Of a stretch of DNA of 24,230 bases, positions 8,581-17,747 are shown piece after piece. Source of the DNA: Bacteroidia bacterium (GTDB lineage Bacteria; Bacteroidota; Bacteroidia; Bacteroidales; Rikenellaceae). Each line of letters opens with the position of its first letter. Positions within the stretch are counted from its first letter, which is position 1. Under the pieces are notes generated by a model, which saw only the letters and a list, made by a program, of their open reading frames with translations, was not told the DNA's origin and did not search any database. The stretch is taken from the NCBI GenBank assembly GCA_025999315.1, contig BNXD01000021.1, positions 1-24,230 on the forward strand, written 5' to 3'. The position numbers were made by a program, and so were the translations under genes.

Positions 8581-8899
8581 CGGCCACGGAGAGGCCGACG
8601 GCCCGCAGCCATCCCCCGCTAAGGGCCGCATCCATCGCCGTCGTGCCCTTCGCCTGTGGCTACGGGGGCGAAGTTGGGCCATGCGTCCCTTCGCTGGCTG
8701 CGAGCCACAAGCCACAAGAAACCGTTCCCCTCAAGACAATATATAGCAGATCAATAATTAGCGATTATTGTCTGTCCTGGCAAACAACATAAATCGATTT
8801 CAACTGTTAATTTGATGAGTTGTCTCGGGGTGTGTCGACATCGATCGGCACGCCTTTTATTTTTCGAGCGCTTATTGCTCCGGTTGCCGAAAACTTCCC
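8581..8899. other. Non-coding gap between GH92 terminator and pyrB promoter, with two small hairpins
   Basis: I find no supportable gene here. The first 140 bases are GC-rich and hold a 7-bp hairpin (8648-8654 with 8667-8673). Around 8734-8773 there are two mutually exclusive hairpins: AGACAATA pairs with TATTGTCT at the outer ends, and CAATAAT (8752-8758) pairs with ATTATTG (8764-8770) inside. The rest turns AT-rich towards the pyrB promoter. A frame continuing upstream of pyrB has no recognisable content. Confidence 0.55.
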
Positions 8900-8907
8900 T
8901 ATCTTTG
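8900..8907 (+). promoter_or_regulatory. Bacteroidetes -7 promoter box of the pyrB operon
   Basis: TATCTTTG matches TAnnTTTG exactly, 45 bases before the pyrB ATG. A TTG about 22 bases upstream, in TTATTGCTCC, could serve as the -33 element, slightly long of the usual spacing. This position supports the pyrB start at 8953 over any upstream one. Confidence 0.75.
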
Positions 8908-8952
8908 CAGCTAAAAGTGCGATTTTTGGATACAGCCATAAACCCACCCCCG

Positions 8953-9858
8953 ATGAAAAGCCTCATATCGATCACCGATCTTGACCCCGGAGAGATAATG
9001 CGTCTGATGGAGCTCACCTCCGAGTTCGAGGCCAACCCCGGCCAGAGGCTTCTGGAGGGCCGGATCGTGGCCTCGCTCTTCTTCGAGCCGTCGACACGCA
9101 CCCGCCTGAGTTTCGAGAGCGCCGTCAATCGACTTGGGGCCAGAGTGATAGGATTTGCCGATACGATCAACACCAGCGTCTCCAAAGGCGAGACGTTCCA
9201 CGACACCATCATGACCATATCCAACTATTGCGACATGATCGTGATGCGCCACAGCCTCGAGGGGGCGCCGCGCTACGCCTCGGAGATCGCCCGCGTGCCG
9301 GTGGTCAATGCCGGCGACGGCAGCAACCAGCACCCCTCGCAGACGCTGCTCGACCTCTACTCGATACTGAAGACCCAGGGACGGCTGGACAACATAAACA
9401 TCATGATCATAGGCGATTTGAAGTACGGCCGTACGGTACACTCGCTGTTGCAGGCCCTCTCGCACTTCAACGCCCGCTTTACGTTCGTCGCGCCGCCCGA
9501 GTTGGAGCTGCCCGGCGAGTATCGGCAGTTTTTGAAAGACAAGGGGCTGAGTTTCATCGAGAAACAACATATCGACGAATCGATTCGCCAGGCCGACATC
9601 GTCTATATGACCCGTGTGCAGCGGGAGCGGTTCAGCGATCCGCTCGAGTATGAACGGGTCAAAAACATCTATGTGTTGCGCCGGAGCGCGATCGATGGCG
9701 CCAAACCCAACATGAAGATACTCCACCCCCTGCCGCGCGTCAACGAGATCGACCCGCAGCTGGACGGCAGCGACCATGCCTACTATTTTCGCCAGACCGA
9801 GAACGGCGTCTACACCCGCATGGCGATCATCAGTTACCTGCTGGGGGTGAAAAAATGA
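8953..9858 (+). CDS. pyrB: Aspartate carbamoyltransferase catalytic subunit
   Basis: 301 residues, the normal length. The enzyme condenses carbamoyl phosphate with aspartate, the committed step of pyrimidine synthesis in the cytoplasm. The carbamoyl-phosphate loop STRTR is at 47-51 inside FFEPSTRTRLSFESA, the active-site lysine is in SKGET (K78), the second block GDGSNQHPSQTLLDLYSI is at 121-138, and the aspartate-binding region has HPLPRVNEI at 258-266. The start at 8953 gives the usual N-terminus (MKSLISITDL) and falls 45 bases after a -7 box; the reading frame is open further upstream, but that stretch has no family match and begins before the promoter. pyrI follows immediately, so the enzyme is the class B holoenzyme with regulatory subunits. 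Confidence 0.97.
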   Translation: MKSLISITDLDPGEIMRLMELTSEFEANPGQRLLEGRIVASLFFEPSTRTRLSFESAVNRLGARVIGFADTINTSVSKGETFHDTIMTISNYCDMIVMRHSLEGAPRYASEIARVPVVNAGDGSNQHPSQTLLDLYSILKTQGRLDNINIMIIGDLKYGRTVHSLLQALSHFNARFTFVAPPELELPGEYRQFLKDKGLSFIEKQHIDESIRQADIVYMTRVQRERFSDPLEYERVKNIYVLRRSAIDGAKPNMKILHPLPRVNEIDPQLDGSDHAYYFRQTENGVYTRMAIISYLLGVKK

Positions 9859-9899
9859 AACTGTCGTCCGCGACGGGTGGTGTCGAGGCGACAAATATT

Positions 9900-10376
9900 A
9901 TGGCAATTATGGCAATTACGGAGACCAAACGCTTTGAAGTGAGGGCGATAGAGAACGGAACGGTGATCGATCACATCGCCCCCGACGCCCTGTTCAAGAT
10001 CATCAGGATACTGGGCCTCGAGCGCGATACCCATCGCATCACCTTCGGGCTCAACCTCGAGAGCGGACGCATGGGCAAAAAGGCGATCATCAAGATCAAC
10101 GACCGCTATTGCGAGCAGGAGGAGATCAACCGTATCTCCATCTTTTCGCCCAATGCGGTGGTGAATATTATCCGTGATTTTCAGGTGGTTGAGAAGCTGC
10201 ATGTGGCTCCCCCCGACCATATCGAGGGTTTCGTGCGTTGCATAAACCCCACGTGCATAACCAACAATCAGCCCGTGCGCACCTCGTTCGAGGTTAACGG
10301 CGGCAGTGGCGAGCTGTCGCTCCGGTGCCGCTATTGCGAGAAGATCACCCCGTGCGGACAGATCGAGCTGCGGTAG
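9900..10376 (+). CDS. pyrI: Aspartate carbamoyltransferase regulatory subunit
   Basis: 158 residues from ATG 9900. The N-terminal allosteric domain begins RFEVRAIENGTVIDHIAPDALFKI, the nucleotide-effector domain of PyrI. The C-terminal zinc domain keeps all four cysteines in the CxxxxC and CxxC arrangement (CINPTC, then CRYC), which hold the contact with PyrB. The start is uncertain. An ATG at 9855 overlaps the pyrB stop (ATGA) and would add 15 residues without family resemblance; ATGs at 9900 and 9909 lie in a 9-base tandem duplication (ATGGCAATT twice) and give the usual length of about 150-158. I prefer 9900 or 9909 on family length. PyrI confers CTP inhibition and ATP activation in studied homologues. 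Co-transcribed with pyrB. Confidence 0.93.
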   Translation: MAIMAITETKRFEVRAIENGTVIDHIAPDALFKIIRILGLERDTHRITFGLNLESGRMGKKAIIKINDRYCEQEEINRISIFSPNAVVNIIRDFQVVEKLHVAPPDHIEGFVRCINPTCITNNQPVRTSFEVNGGSGELSLRCRYCEKITPCGQIELR

Positions 10377-10414
10377 AGTGGGGTGGGGCGAACAACTTTT
10401 AAGGAGAAGCAGGC

Positions 10415-13252
10415 GTGAGCAGCAAAGCAGGATCGATTCACATAAAAGGGGCCAGGGTCCATAATCTCAAGAACATAGAGGTCGACATACCGCACGGTCG
10501 ACTGGTGGTCATCACCGGTCTTTCGGGTTCGGGCAAGTCGACGCTGGCCTTCGACACCATCTTTGCCGAGGGGCAGCGTCGCTATGTTGAGAGCCTCTCG
10601 GCCTATGCCCGTCAGTTTCTGGGGCGCATCGACAAGCCCGAGGTCGACAGCATCACGGGTATCGCCCCGGCCATCGCCATCGAACAGAAGGTCAACACGC
10701 GCAACCCCCGCTCGACAGTGGGCACTGCCACAGAGATTTACGACTATCTCAAACTGCTCTTCGCCCGCATCGGACGCATCTATTCGCCCGTCTCGGGCCG
10801 CGAGGTCAAGATACACAACGTCAAGGATGTGCTCGACTTCATCCTGCTGCAACCGGTGGGCGAGAGGGTGATCCTCGTCGCGCCGCTCAACCTCGAGCAG
10901 GGGCAGGGGTTGATCGAGCGGCTCACCCTGTTGATGAAAGAGGGGCTGCAACGGATCTACGACGGGCGGCAGGTGATCGCCATCGAGGAGTTGCTGCCCA
11001 CGCTGGGCGAGCGGATGCCCGAAGGGTTGCAGGTGGTGATCGACCGGGGCCGGGTGTCTGACGATGAGGAGTTTTCCTCGCGCATGAGCGAGTCGATCGA
11101 GAAGGCGTTCGATTATGGGCGTGGCGAGTGTGCGGTGGTGACGGAGAGGGCGGTCGAACGCTTCACCGGCAGCCTCGACGCCGACGGAATGACCTTCGAG
11201 GAGCCCTCCGAGCACCTGTTCAGCTTCAACAACCCGCTGGGGGCGTGTCCGCGATGCGAAGGATTCGGCAAGGTGGTCGGCATCGACGAGAACCTGGTGA
11301 TCCCCGACAAGAGCCGCACCGTCTACGACGACGCCATTGTGTGCTGGCGGGGCGACACCATGCGCATATGGAAGGACGAGCTGGTGCTGAGCGCTGCGAA
11401 GTTCGACTTTCCCATCCACAAACCATATTTCGAGCTGTCGCAGGAGCAAAAAACCCTGCTATGGACAGGCAATCAATACTTTCACGGGCTGAATGACTTT
11501 TTCGACTTCATTGCCCGCGAGCGCTACAAGGTGCAGTATCGCGTGATGATGGCGCGCTATACGGGCAAGACGCTCTGTCCCGATTGCGGCGGCAGTCGCC
11601 TCAAAAAGAGCGCTTTGGCTGTCAGGGTAGGGGGGATGGACATTCACCGTATGGTCAGTATGCCGGTGGAGGAGCTCCATCGCTTTTTTGAGAGTTTCAC
11701 CCCCGACAGCTACGACCTGCAGAAGAGCCGGCGCATCCTCGTCGAGCTACGCAATCGCCTGCGCTACCTGCTCGAGGTGGGGCTGGGCTACCTGACCCTC
11801 GACCGCCCATGCTCGACCCTCTCGGGAGGCGAAAGCCAACGCATCAACCTCTCTACTTCACTGGGCAGCAGCCTTGTAGGCTCGCTGTACATCCTCGACG
11901 AACCCAGCATCGGCCTCCATTCCCGCGACACGCACAACCTGATCAAAGTGCTCGGACAGTTGCGCGATCTGGGCAATACGGTGATCGTGGTCGAACACGA
12001 GGAGGAGATCATCCGCGCCGCCGACCAGATCATCGACATCGGTCCGCTGGCGGGCACCGAAGGGGGCCGGGTGGTCTTCAGCGGCTCTCTGGACGAGCTC
12101 GAACGGGCAGAGGGCAGCCTCACGTCGGACTATCTGTTCGGTCGGCGACGCATCGTCGCTCCCGAGCAGGTGCGCCGCTGGAGCAACTATATCGAGATTC
12201 GCGGTGCGCGCGAGAACAACCTCAAGGGGCTCGACGTGCGCATTCCCCTTGGGGTGATGACCTGCGTAACGGGGGTGAGCGGCAGCGGCAAGTCGTCGCT
12301 GATCAGAGGGATACTCTATCCGGCCCTGCGCCGCCACCTGCTCGACACGGGCAGCAAACCGGGCAGTTTCGAGAATCTCGGCGGCGACCTGCACCTTATA
12401 AAGTCGGCGGAGATGGTCGACCAGAACCCCATCGGCAAGTCATCGCGCTCGAACCCTGTTACTTACATCAAGGCCTACGACGAGATACGCAAGCTCTTTT
12501 CCGAACAGCCTCACGCCGCGCACAACGGCCTGACCCCCTCGCACTTCTCGTTCAACATCACCGGCGGACGGTGCGAAGAGTGTCAGGGTGAGGGCTTTGT
12601 CAAGATCAGTATGCAGTTTATGGCCGACGTCGAACTGCGGTGCGACACCTGCGGCGGTCGGCGTTTCAAGGACGAAATACTCGAGGTTAAGTATGATGGC
12701 CGCAATATCTATGACATACTCGAAATGAGTGTCGATCAGGCTATTGACTTCTTTGCAAAGGGCAAAAACCCCACCTGCCGCCGCATCGTCGAGAAACTCT
12801 CCACACTGCAGGATGTGGGGCTGGGCTACGTGCGGCTGGGACAGTCGTCGTCGACCCTTTCGGGCGGTGAGAGTCAGCGTGTTAAGCTTGCCTCGTTTCT
12901 GCTCAAAGAGAACTCGGCCCAGCCGGTCCTCTTCATCTTCGACGAACCAACCACGGGGCTCCACTTTCACGACATCAACAAACTGATGGCCGCCTTCAAT
13001 GCGCTGATAGCCAAGGGACATACGGTGGTGGTCATCGAGCATAATCCCGATGTGATCCGCTGCTCTGACTGGGTGATCGACCTGGGGCCCGAAGGGGGCG
13101 ATAAGGGCGGTATGGTGGTTTTCGAGGGCACGCCGCAGGAGCTCATGGAGTGCAAAGCGAGTTATACGGGCTGCTATCTGGCTCGACAACAGCATGGTAC
13201 ACCCCCTGTGTCGGCAGCTTCGACGCGGAAAAAGACTAAGAAACAGGCGTAG
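10415..13252 (+). CDS. uvrA: Excinuclease ABC subunit A
   Basis: 945 residues, full length. UvrA is the damage-recognition ATPase of nucleotide excision repair and acts as a dimer with UvrB. Two ABC modules are visible: Walker [10 protein letters not shown] at 35-43 and GVSGSGKSS near residue 620; signature motifs [17 protein letters not shown] and [16 protein letters not shown]; Walker [14 protein letters not shown] and [13 protein letters not shown]. Zinc fingers appear as CPRCEGFGK paired with [10 protein letters not shown], and CEECQGEGF paired with CDTCGGRRF. The start is GTG at 10415, with AAGGAG at 10401-10406 upstream, an unusually good Shine-Dalgarno for this phylum. It lies 38 bases after pyrI and 4 bases before the protease gene, so it is probably read as part of the pyr unit. 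The Lys-rich C-terminal tail is normal. Confidence 0.97.
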   Translation: MSSKAGSIHIKGARVHNLKNIEVDIPHGRLVVITGLSGSGKSTLAFDTIFAEGQRRYVESLSAYARQFLGRIDKPEVDSITGIAPAIAIEQKVNTRNPRSTVGTATEIYDYLKLLFARIGRIYSPVSGREVKIHNVKDVLDFILLQPVGERVILVAPLNLEQGQGLIERLTLLMKEGLQRIYDGRQVIAIEELLPTLGERMPEGLQVVIDRGRVSDDEEFSSRMSESIEKAFDYGRGECAVVTERAVERFTGSLDADGMTFEEPSEHLFSFNNPLGACPRCEGFGKVVGIDENLVIPDKSRTVYDDAIVCWRGDTMRIWKDELVLSAAKFDFPIHKPYFELSQEQKTLLWTGNQYFHGLNDFFDFIARERYKVQYRVMMARYTGKTLCPDCGGSRLKKSALAVRVGGMDIHRMVSMPVEELHRFFESFTPDSYDLQKSRRILVELRNRLRYLLEVGLGYLTLDRPCSTLSGGESQRINLSTSLGSSLVGSLYILDEPSIGLHSRDTHNLIKVLGQLRDLGNTVIVVEHEEEIIRAADQIIDIGPLAGTEGGRVVFSGSLDELERAEGSLTSDYLFGRRRIVAPEQVRRWSNYIEIRGARENNLKGLDVRIPLGVMTCVTGVSGSGKSSLIRGILYPALRRHLLDTGSKPGSFENLGGDLHLIKSAEMVDQNPIGKSSRSNPVTYIKAYDEIRKLFSEQPHAAHNGLTPSHFSFNITGGRCEECQGEGFVKISMQFMADVELRCDTCGGRRFKDEILEVKYDGRNIYDILEMSVDQAIDFFAKGKNPTCRRIVEKLSTLQDVGLGYVRLGQSSSTLSGGESQRVKLASFLLKENSAQPVLFIFDEPTTGLHFHDINKLMAAFNALIAKGHTVVVIEHNPDVIRCSDWVIDLGPEGGDKGGMVVFEGTPQELMECKASYTGCYLARQQHGTPPVSAASTRKKTKKQA

Positions 13253-13256
13253 CGGC

Positions 13257-14471
13257 ATGGAATTCTATACCCACACCCTCTCCAACGGCATCCGATGTAT
13301 CCATCGCCGGGTGCGCTCTCAGGCGGCCTGCTGCGCCTTGACCATAGGTTCGGGTAGCAGGGACGAACTGCCTGATCAGCATGGCGTTGCCCACCTGACT
13401 GAACATGCACTATTCAAAGGCACCGCCCGCCGCCACGCCTACCAGGTCAACTGTCGCCTTGAGAATCTTGGCGGCGAGCTCAACGCCTTCACCACCAAGG
13501 AAGAAACGGTCATCCACGCCATGACCCTCAAGGGCGATTACGCCAAGGCCGTCGAGCTGATCTGCGACATGGCGTTCCACTCGACTTTTCCGGCGGCGGA
13601 GGTCGACAAGGAGAAGGAGGTGGCGCTCGAGGAGCTTTACAGCCTGCATGACATGCCTTCCGAGCTGATTTTTGACCGCTTTGAAGAGTTGATTTTCAAC
13701 GGTTCACCACTGGCGCACAACATTCTCGGCGCCAAAAGTTCCATCTCGAAGCTCTCGCGCGAGAAGATCGCCTCTTTCACCGCCCGTACCTACAACACCG
13801 ACGCGATGGTCTTCTCGTCGGTGGGCAACATTTCCCGCGAGCGTTTTATTGCCCTGATGGAGAGATATTTCGGACAGGAGGCAAGTTCGTTGCGCACGTT
13901 TCGACGCAGCAAGCCTGCCGGGGTCGACCATTTCGACACCGTCGTGCGCAAAGGTTCGTCGCAGGCCCATTGCATCATGGGCTCAACTACTTACGATCTT
14001 CACGACCGGCGACGCCTCGCTCTGTCGTTGCTGGTCAACATGCTGGGCGGCCCGGCGGCCAACTCGATACTGAATGTTGCCCTGCGCGAACGCAACGCCC
14101 TGACCTACACCGTCGAAGCCAACTACACCCCTTTTTGCGACACGGGGGTGGCCACGATCTATTTTGCCACCGAAAAGTCCAATCTCGATCGGTGTTTTGA
14201 CTTGATCTATAAGGAGTTGGAGCGATTGCGCACACGCGGGCCATCGTCGCGCCAACTCTCGATGGCCAAACGTCAGCTTGCCGGGCAGATGGCCCTCTCG
14301 CTCGAGAACGACGAAAACTGCAACCTCGGCATGGGCAAAAGTATGCTGGTCTACGACTCGGTCGACACCCATGCTGAGATCATGCACAAGGTGCAGAATA
14401 TCACAGCCATGGAGCTTGTGGAAGCGGCCCGCGACACCTTCGGCGACATGTCGACGCTTTTGTTCAGGTAA
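13257..14471 (+). CDS. M16 family zinc metallopeptidase (processing-protease type)
   Basis: 404 residues from ATG 13257, four bases after the uvrA stop. This start is preferred because an upstream ATG at 13194 lies inside uvrA and adds no family sequence. The inverted zinc motif H-x-x-E-H is intact at 46-50 (HLTEH in GVAHLTEHALFKGT), with the third zinc ligand Glu in ALEELYS (125 or 126), at the usual distance of about 75 residues. The second, inactive half carries the conserved substrate-contact block ALRERNALTYTVEANY. At this length it is a single two-domain unit that works as a homodimer, like bacterial PqqL or mitochondrial-processing-type peptidases. It has no signal peptide, so it is likely cytoplasmic. 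Physiological substrate unknown; peptide degradation is inferred. Confidence 0.92.
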   Translation: MEFYTHTLSNGIRCIHRRVRSQAACCALTIGSGSRDELPDQHGVAHLTEHALFKGTARRHAYQVNCRLENLGGELNAFTTKEETVIHAMTLKGDYAKAVELICDMAFHSTFPAAEVDKEKEVALEELYSLHDMPSELIFDRFEELIFNGSPLAHNILGAKSSISKLSREKIASFTARTYNTDAMVFSSVGNISRERFIALMERYFGQEASSLRTFRRSKPAGVDHFDTVVRKGSSQAHCIMGSTTYDLHDRRRLALSLLVNMLGGPAANSILNVALRERNALTYTVEANYTPFCDTGVATIYFATEKSNLDRCFDLIYKELERLRTRGPSSRQLSMAKRQLAGQMALSLENDENCNLGMGKSMLVYDSVDTHAEIMHKVQNITAMELVEAARDTFGDMSTLLFR

Positions 14472-14496
14472 ATACTGTTTAGCGGCTTTGATTCAA

Positions 14497-15195
14497 GTGG
14501 ATACGATCGAGAAATATTGCATCGCCAATTCGTCGCCCGAAGACGAGCTGCTGGCCGAGCTCGACCGCGCGACGCACCTGCGCACCACCCATCCCCAGAT
14601 GCTCTCGGGGCGTCTGCAGGGCAAGCTGCTCGAGATGGTGGCGCGCATGATCAGGCCTCGGCGGACGCTCGAAATCGGCACGTTCACAGGCTATTCGGCC
14701 CTCTGCATGGCGGCGGGTCTGGAGGATGGGGCCACTCTCGACACGATCGAGGCGGACGACGAGCTGGAGGGCATTGCCCGTTCGTTTTTCGACCGTTCGC
14801 CCCATGGCGCGAAGATACGCCTGCACATCGGGTCGGCGTTGGAGGTTGCTCCGCGTCTGGCGCGCGAGTTCAGCGCATCGGACACGCAAGGTACTTACGA
14901 TCTGATATTTATCGACGGCGACAAACGCGAATATCCCGACTATCTGCGCATGGCGCTGGGCGATGCTCCGTTTGCCAACCCCTTGGTGCACAGCGGATCG
15001 TTCATCCTGGCCGACAACATACTATGGTATGGCAAAGTGGCCGCCGCCGACAGCCTTCCCTCATGCTCTGCGCCCGCCGCAGATCGTCATACACAGGCGA
15101 TTGCGCAGTTCAACCGAATGGTTGCTTCGGATCCCCGCCTCGAAAACGTCATCATCCCCCTGCGCGACGGACTGAACCTGATACGGGTCAGATAA
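14497..15195 (+). CDS. Class I SAM-dependent O-methyltransferase (cation-dependent COMT type)
   Basis: 232 residues from GTG 14497; a TTG at 14488 is an alternative, and there is no ATG nearby in frame. The SAM-binding motif I is LEIGTFTGYSALCMA, preceded by the family N-terminal helix region (THPQMLSGRLQGKLLEMVARM). The acidic motif II (DTIEADDELEGIAR) follows, then YDLIFIDGDKREYPDYL, whose first Asp coordinates the metal and whose Lys is catalytic, and ILADNILWYGKV, which supplies the remaining metal ligands. The family methylates catechol-like or related small hydroxylated substrates, and in bacteria the substrate is usually unknown. It lies 25 bases after the M16 gene and ends the plus-strand operon before a strong terminator. 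Confidence 0.92.
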   Translation: MDTIEKYCIANSSPEDELLAELDRATHLRTTHPQMLSGRLQGKLLEMVARMIRPRRTLEIGTFTGYSALCMAAGLEDGATLDTIEADDELEGIARSFFDRSPHGAKIRLHIGSALEVAPRLAREFSASDTQGTYDLIFIDGDKREYPDYLRMALGDAPFANPLVHSGSFILADNILWYGKVAAADSLPSCSAPAADRHTQAIAQFNRMVASDPRLENVIIPLRDGLNLIRVR

Positions 15196-15244
15196 AGACA
15201 ACCTTATTGGCGGCTATCTTTCGCTCGATGAGATACTTGTACAT

Positions 15245-15289
15245 AAAACCCTCACCGGAAAACTCCAAAGGTCTTCCGGTGAGGGTTTT
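15245..15289. terminator. Bidirectional terminator between convergent operons
   Basis: Perfect 16-bp inverted repeat: AAAACCCTCACCGGAA at 15245-15260 and its complement at 15274-15289, around a 13-base loop. The flanking A and T runs are arranged so that it can stop transcription from both sides: the uvrA-methyltransferase operon on the left and the mutase-lipoprotein operon on the right. Confidence 0.93.
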
Positions 15290-15306
15290 GTCGAATTGGG
15301 GCAGCG

Positions 15307-15888
15307 TCAGAGGCTGAATTCCAGCGGGATATAGTTGGGCGCGGTGAGCGTCTGGCTGCCGACCTTGAACGAGGGTTTGATCTCGAACTTCACCTTGCTC
15401 TCCTTGTCGCTCATGCCCAGCAGGTTCTTCACAATGCCCATGGCGGCGTCCTTGGAGTCGCTGCTGAGCAGCGTGGCAAGGTCGAAACTCAGGTTCAGCG
15501 GCATGGTTTTGGTCGCCGAGGCTGGCACCGAGATGGGTTCGTTGACCTCGCCGGAGGTGAACTTGAACCCGTCGACGCTCAGGATATAACTCATGCCCTG
15601 CATCATAGCCTCCATTTTGTTGGGGTTGCTGACATCCACTCCGACCGTGAGGCTCATCGGCACCGAGGTGGCTTTGCCCGTGAGCAGCGGAGCGACCTTC
15701 AGCAGATCGAGTGGCGAGAGCTTTTTCGACAGGTCGAACCCTGCCACCGAGAGGTTCGACACCGAGTTGTAGGCATAGGTACACTGGGTCATCGTGTAGG
15801 CGCCGCCCACTTGTTTGACCACGTCGCAGCCGGCCAGTACGACCGTTGCTGCACACAGAAAGAGGACATTACGCAGTTTCATATTCAT
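15307..15888 (-). CDS. Small lipoprotein with LEA14/WHy-like fold, function unknown
   Basis: 193 residues. The start ATG at 15888 forms an ATGA overlap with the stop of the upstream mutase gene; a second ATG two codons later (15882) is also possible. The signal peptide ends VVLAGC. The mature part resembles LEA14-type domains: alternating hydrophobic strands with the diagnostic L-x-V-x-V-x-N-P-N stretch (SLTVGVDVSNPNKMEAM), then YILSVDGFKFTSGEVNEPISVPA and a second strand set ending FEIKPSFKVGSQTLTAPNYIPLEF. Such single-domain lipoproteins occur widely in Bacteroidales with no assigned role. The coupling to a phospho-sugar mutase fixes co-expression but not function. The fold assignment is inference from pattern; the lipoprotein call is firm. 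Confidence 0.8.
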   Translation of the reverse strand: MNMKLRNVLFLCAATVVLAGCDVVKQVGGAYTMTQCTYAYNSVSNLSVAGFDLSKKLSPLDLLKVAPLLTGKATSVPMSLTVGVDVSNPNKMEAMMQGMSYILSVDGFKFTSGEVNEPISVPASATKTMPLNLSFDLATLLSSDSKDAAMGIVKNLLGMSDKESKVKFEIKPSFKVGSQTLTAPNYIPLEFSL

Positions 15889-17627
15889 ATAAGATTTAAG
15901 TCTTTTTTCATCTGTTCGATCTTGCGGTCGAGCTGCCCGTCTACTTCGTCGAATTTGTCGACCGAGGGCAGGGGCTCGCATACGCCGAAGTAGAATTTGA
16001 TCTTGGGCTCGGTGCCCGAAGGACGCACCGAGACGATGGTGCCGTCGAAGGTGATGAATTGCAGCACGTTAGATTTTTCGATCTCGATGGGAGTCGTCTT
16101 GCCGCTCTCCACATCGAGCGTCTGCTGCGAAAGGTAGTCCTTGATGGTGATCACCTTCGCACCGCAGAGCTCTTTGGGCGGGTTGGCGCGGAAGTCGACC
16201 ATCATTTGGGCGATCTCGGCGCTCCCCTCGATACCCTTGCGCACCACCGACACCAGCCCCTCCTTGTAGAAACCCAGGTCGACATACATCTGTTTGAGCA
16301 ACTCATAGAGTGTCAGTCCGATGCTCTTGGCCCAGGCGGCAGCCTCGGCAGCCAGCGAGCAGGCGCTCACCCCGTCCTTGTCGCGCACGAAACTGCCGGC
16401 CAGATAGCCGAAACTCTCTTCGCCGCCGCCGATATATTGCTCGCGCGTGCCCTCGAAGTTGCGTATCACCGAGGCGATATATTTGAATCCGGTCAGGCAG
16501 TCGAAGTGGCGCACCCCGAAACTGTCGGCCACCTTGTCTATCATCGTCGAGGTAACGATGGTCTTTATGATGTACTGATGGCCGTCGAGACGTCCGGTCT
16601 CCTGCCAGCGACGACACAGATAGTAGGTCAGTAACACGCAGGTTTGGTTGCCGTTGAGCAGTATGAACTCACCTTTTGGGTCAGGTACGGCAATGCCGAT
16701 ACGGTCCGAGTCGGGGTCGGTGGCCAGCACCAGCTCGGCCTTCTCGCGGATGCCCTGCTCGATGGCCATGCGCATGGTGGTGCGCTCCTCGGGGTTGGGC
16801 GATTCGACGGTGGGGAAGTTGCCATCGAGGATATCCTGCTCCCTGACCGTCGAGACGTTGGTGAAGCCGAAATTTTTGAGCGACGCAGGCACCAGTCGCA
16901 CCCCCGCGCCGTGCAGCGGAGTGTAGACGATCTTCATGTCGTGGAACTTGCGCACCGCATCGCCCGAGAGCGAGAGCGAAAGTATCCTGTCGAGGTATTT
17001 GCGGTCGAACGCCTCGTCGAGCAGCGTTATGTTCTCTTTGTTCTTGCCCGAAAGTATCTGATCCACAGATTTTATCTTCTCCACCTCGGCTATGATGTTC
17101 ATGTCGTGGGGGGCGGTCACCTGCGAGCCGTCCGACCAGTAGGCCTTGTAGCCGTTGTACTCCTTGGGGTTGTGCGAGGCGGTGACCATCACGCCGCTGT
17201 GGCACTCCAGCTCGCGGATGGCAAAGCTCAGTTCGGGCGTGGGACGCAGTGCGTCGAACAGATAGACCCGAAAACCGTTTCCGGCGAAGATGTCGGCCAC
17301 CCACTCGGCAAACTTGCGCGAGTTGTTGCGGCTGTCGTGCCCGATGGCCACCCTGATCTGCTGCCCTTTGAAACACTTTTTCAGGTAGTTCGACAACCCC
17401 TGCGTGGCCATGCCCACCGTATATATGTTCATGCGGTTGGTCCCTGCGCCCATGATGCCGCGCAGACCTCCGGTGCCGAATTCCAGATCTTTATAAAAAC
17501 TTTCGGTAAGCTCTTTCCTGTCGTTGGTGATCAGGTAGTTGATGCGGTCTTTGGTCTCCGCGTCATAGTTGCCCTCAAGCCATTCCTTCGCCTTGGTCAG
17601 GGCCAAGGCCTCCAAATCTGTAGCCAT
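15885..17627 (-). CDS. Phospho-sugar mutase (phosphoglucomutase/phosphomannomutase, alpha-D-phosphohexomutase family)
   Basis: 580 residues, the length of the PGM2-like branch common in Bacteroidetes. It interconverts hexose 1- and 6-phosphates in the cytoplasm through a phosphoserine. All four signature loops are present: the phosphoserine loop TASHNP at 149-154 (S151), the metal-binding loop DPDSDR at 304-309, the sugar-binding loop GGGEESFGY at 400-408 and the phosphate-binding loop RPSGTEPKIKFY at 535-546. The N-terminus has FGTGGLRGIMGAG, also typical. Glucose versus mannose preference cannot be told from sequence, though this branch is usually a phosphoglucomutase. It is first in a two-gene operon with the LEA14-like lipoprotein, divergent from dnaA, and has a consensus promoter 58 bases upstream. 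Confidence 0.95.
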   Translation of the reverse strand: MATDLEALALTKAKEWLEGNYDAETKDRINYLITNDRKELTESFYKDLEFGTGGLRGIMGAGTNRMNIYTVGMATQGLSNYLKKCFKGQQIRVAIGHDSRNNSRKFAEWVADIFAGNGFRVYLFDALRPTPELSFAIRELECHSGVMVTASHNPKEYNGYKAYWSDGSQVTAPHDMNIIAEVEKIKSVDQILSGKNKENITLLDEAFDRKYLDRILSLSLSGDAVRKFHDMKIVYTPLHGAGVRLVPASLKNFGFTNVSTVREQDILDGNFPTVESPNPEERTTMRMAIEQGIREKAELVLATDPDSDRIGIAVPDPKGEFILLNGNQTCVLLTYYLCRRWQETGRLDGHQYIIKTIVTSTMIDKVADSFGVRHFDCLTGFKYIASVIRNFEGTREQYIGGGEESFGYLAGSFVRDKDGVSACSLAAEAAAWAKSIGLTLYELLKQMYVDLGFYKEGLVSVVRKGIEGSAEIAQMMVDFRANPPKELCGAKVITIKDYLSQQTLDVESGKTTPIEIEKSNVLQFITFDGTIVSVRPSGTEPKIKFYFGVCEPLPSVDKFDEVDGQLDRKIEQMKKDLNLI

Positions 17628-17684
17628 AATCGGTATTGGTTAAATTTATAATATGATAGATACTTTAGAAGAAAAAACTATAGA

Positions 17685-17715
17685 CAAAGATACGTAAAAA
17701 ATTAGGAATTCTCAA
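17685..17715 (-). promoter_or_regulatory. Promoter of the phospho-sugar mutase operon
   Basis: On the minus strand TTG (17715-17713) is followed after 20 bases by TATCTTTG (17692-17685). This fits the Bacteroidetes TTG-N19-20-TAnnTTTG promoter in both boxes and spacing, and lies 58 bases before the ATG at 17627. Confidence 0.85.
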
Positions 17716-17738
17716 TATCAAACGATTAATTTATCACT

Positions 17739-17747
17739 TGTGGATAC
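17739..17747 (-). promoter_or_regulatory. Near-consensus DnaA box between the mutase gene and dnaA
   Basis: TGTGGATAC on the plus strand is the complement of a DnaA box (TTATNCACA) with one mismatch. It sits in the AT-rich 273-base gap upstream of dnaA. It could serve dnaA autoregulation or be part of an origin, but only one good box is visible, so an origin is not claimed. Confidence 0.4.

Noticed and set aside
8503..8715. Small basic, cysteine-containing frame on the minus strand after GH92
   Set aside because: It overlaps the GH92 3' end and its terminator and has arginine-rich low-complexity composition typical of GC-rich spurious frames.
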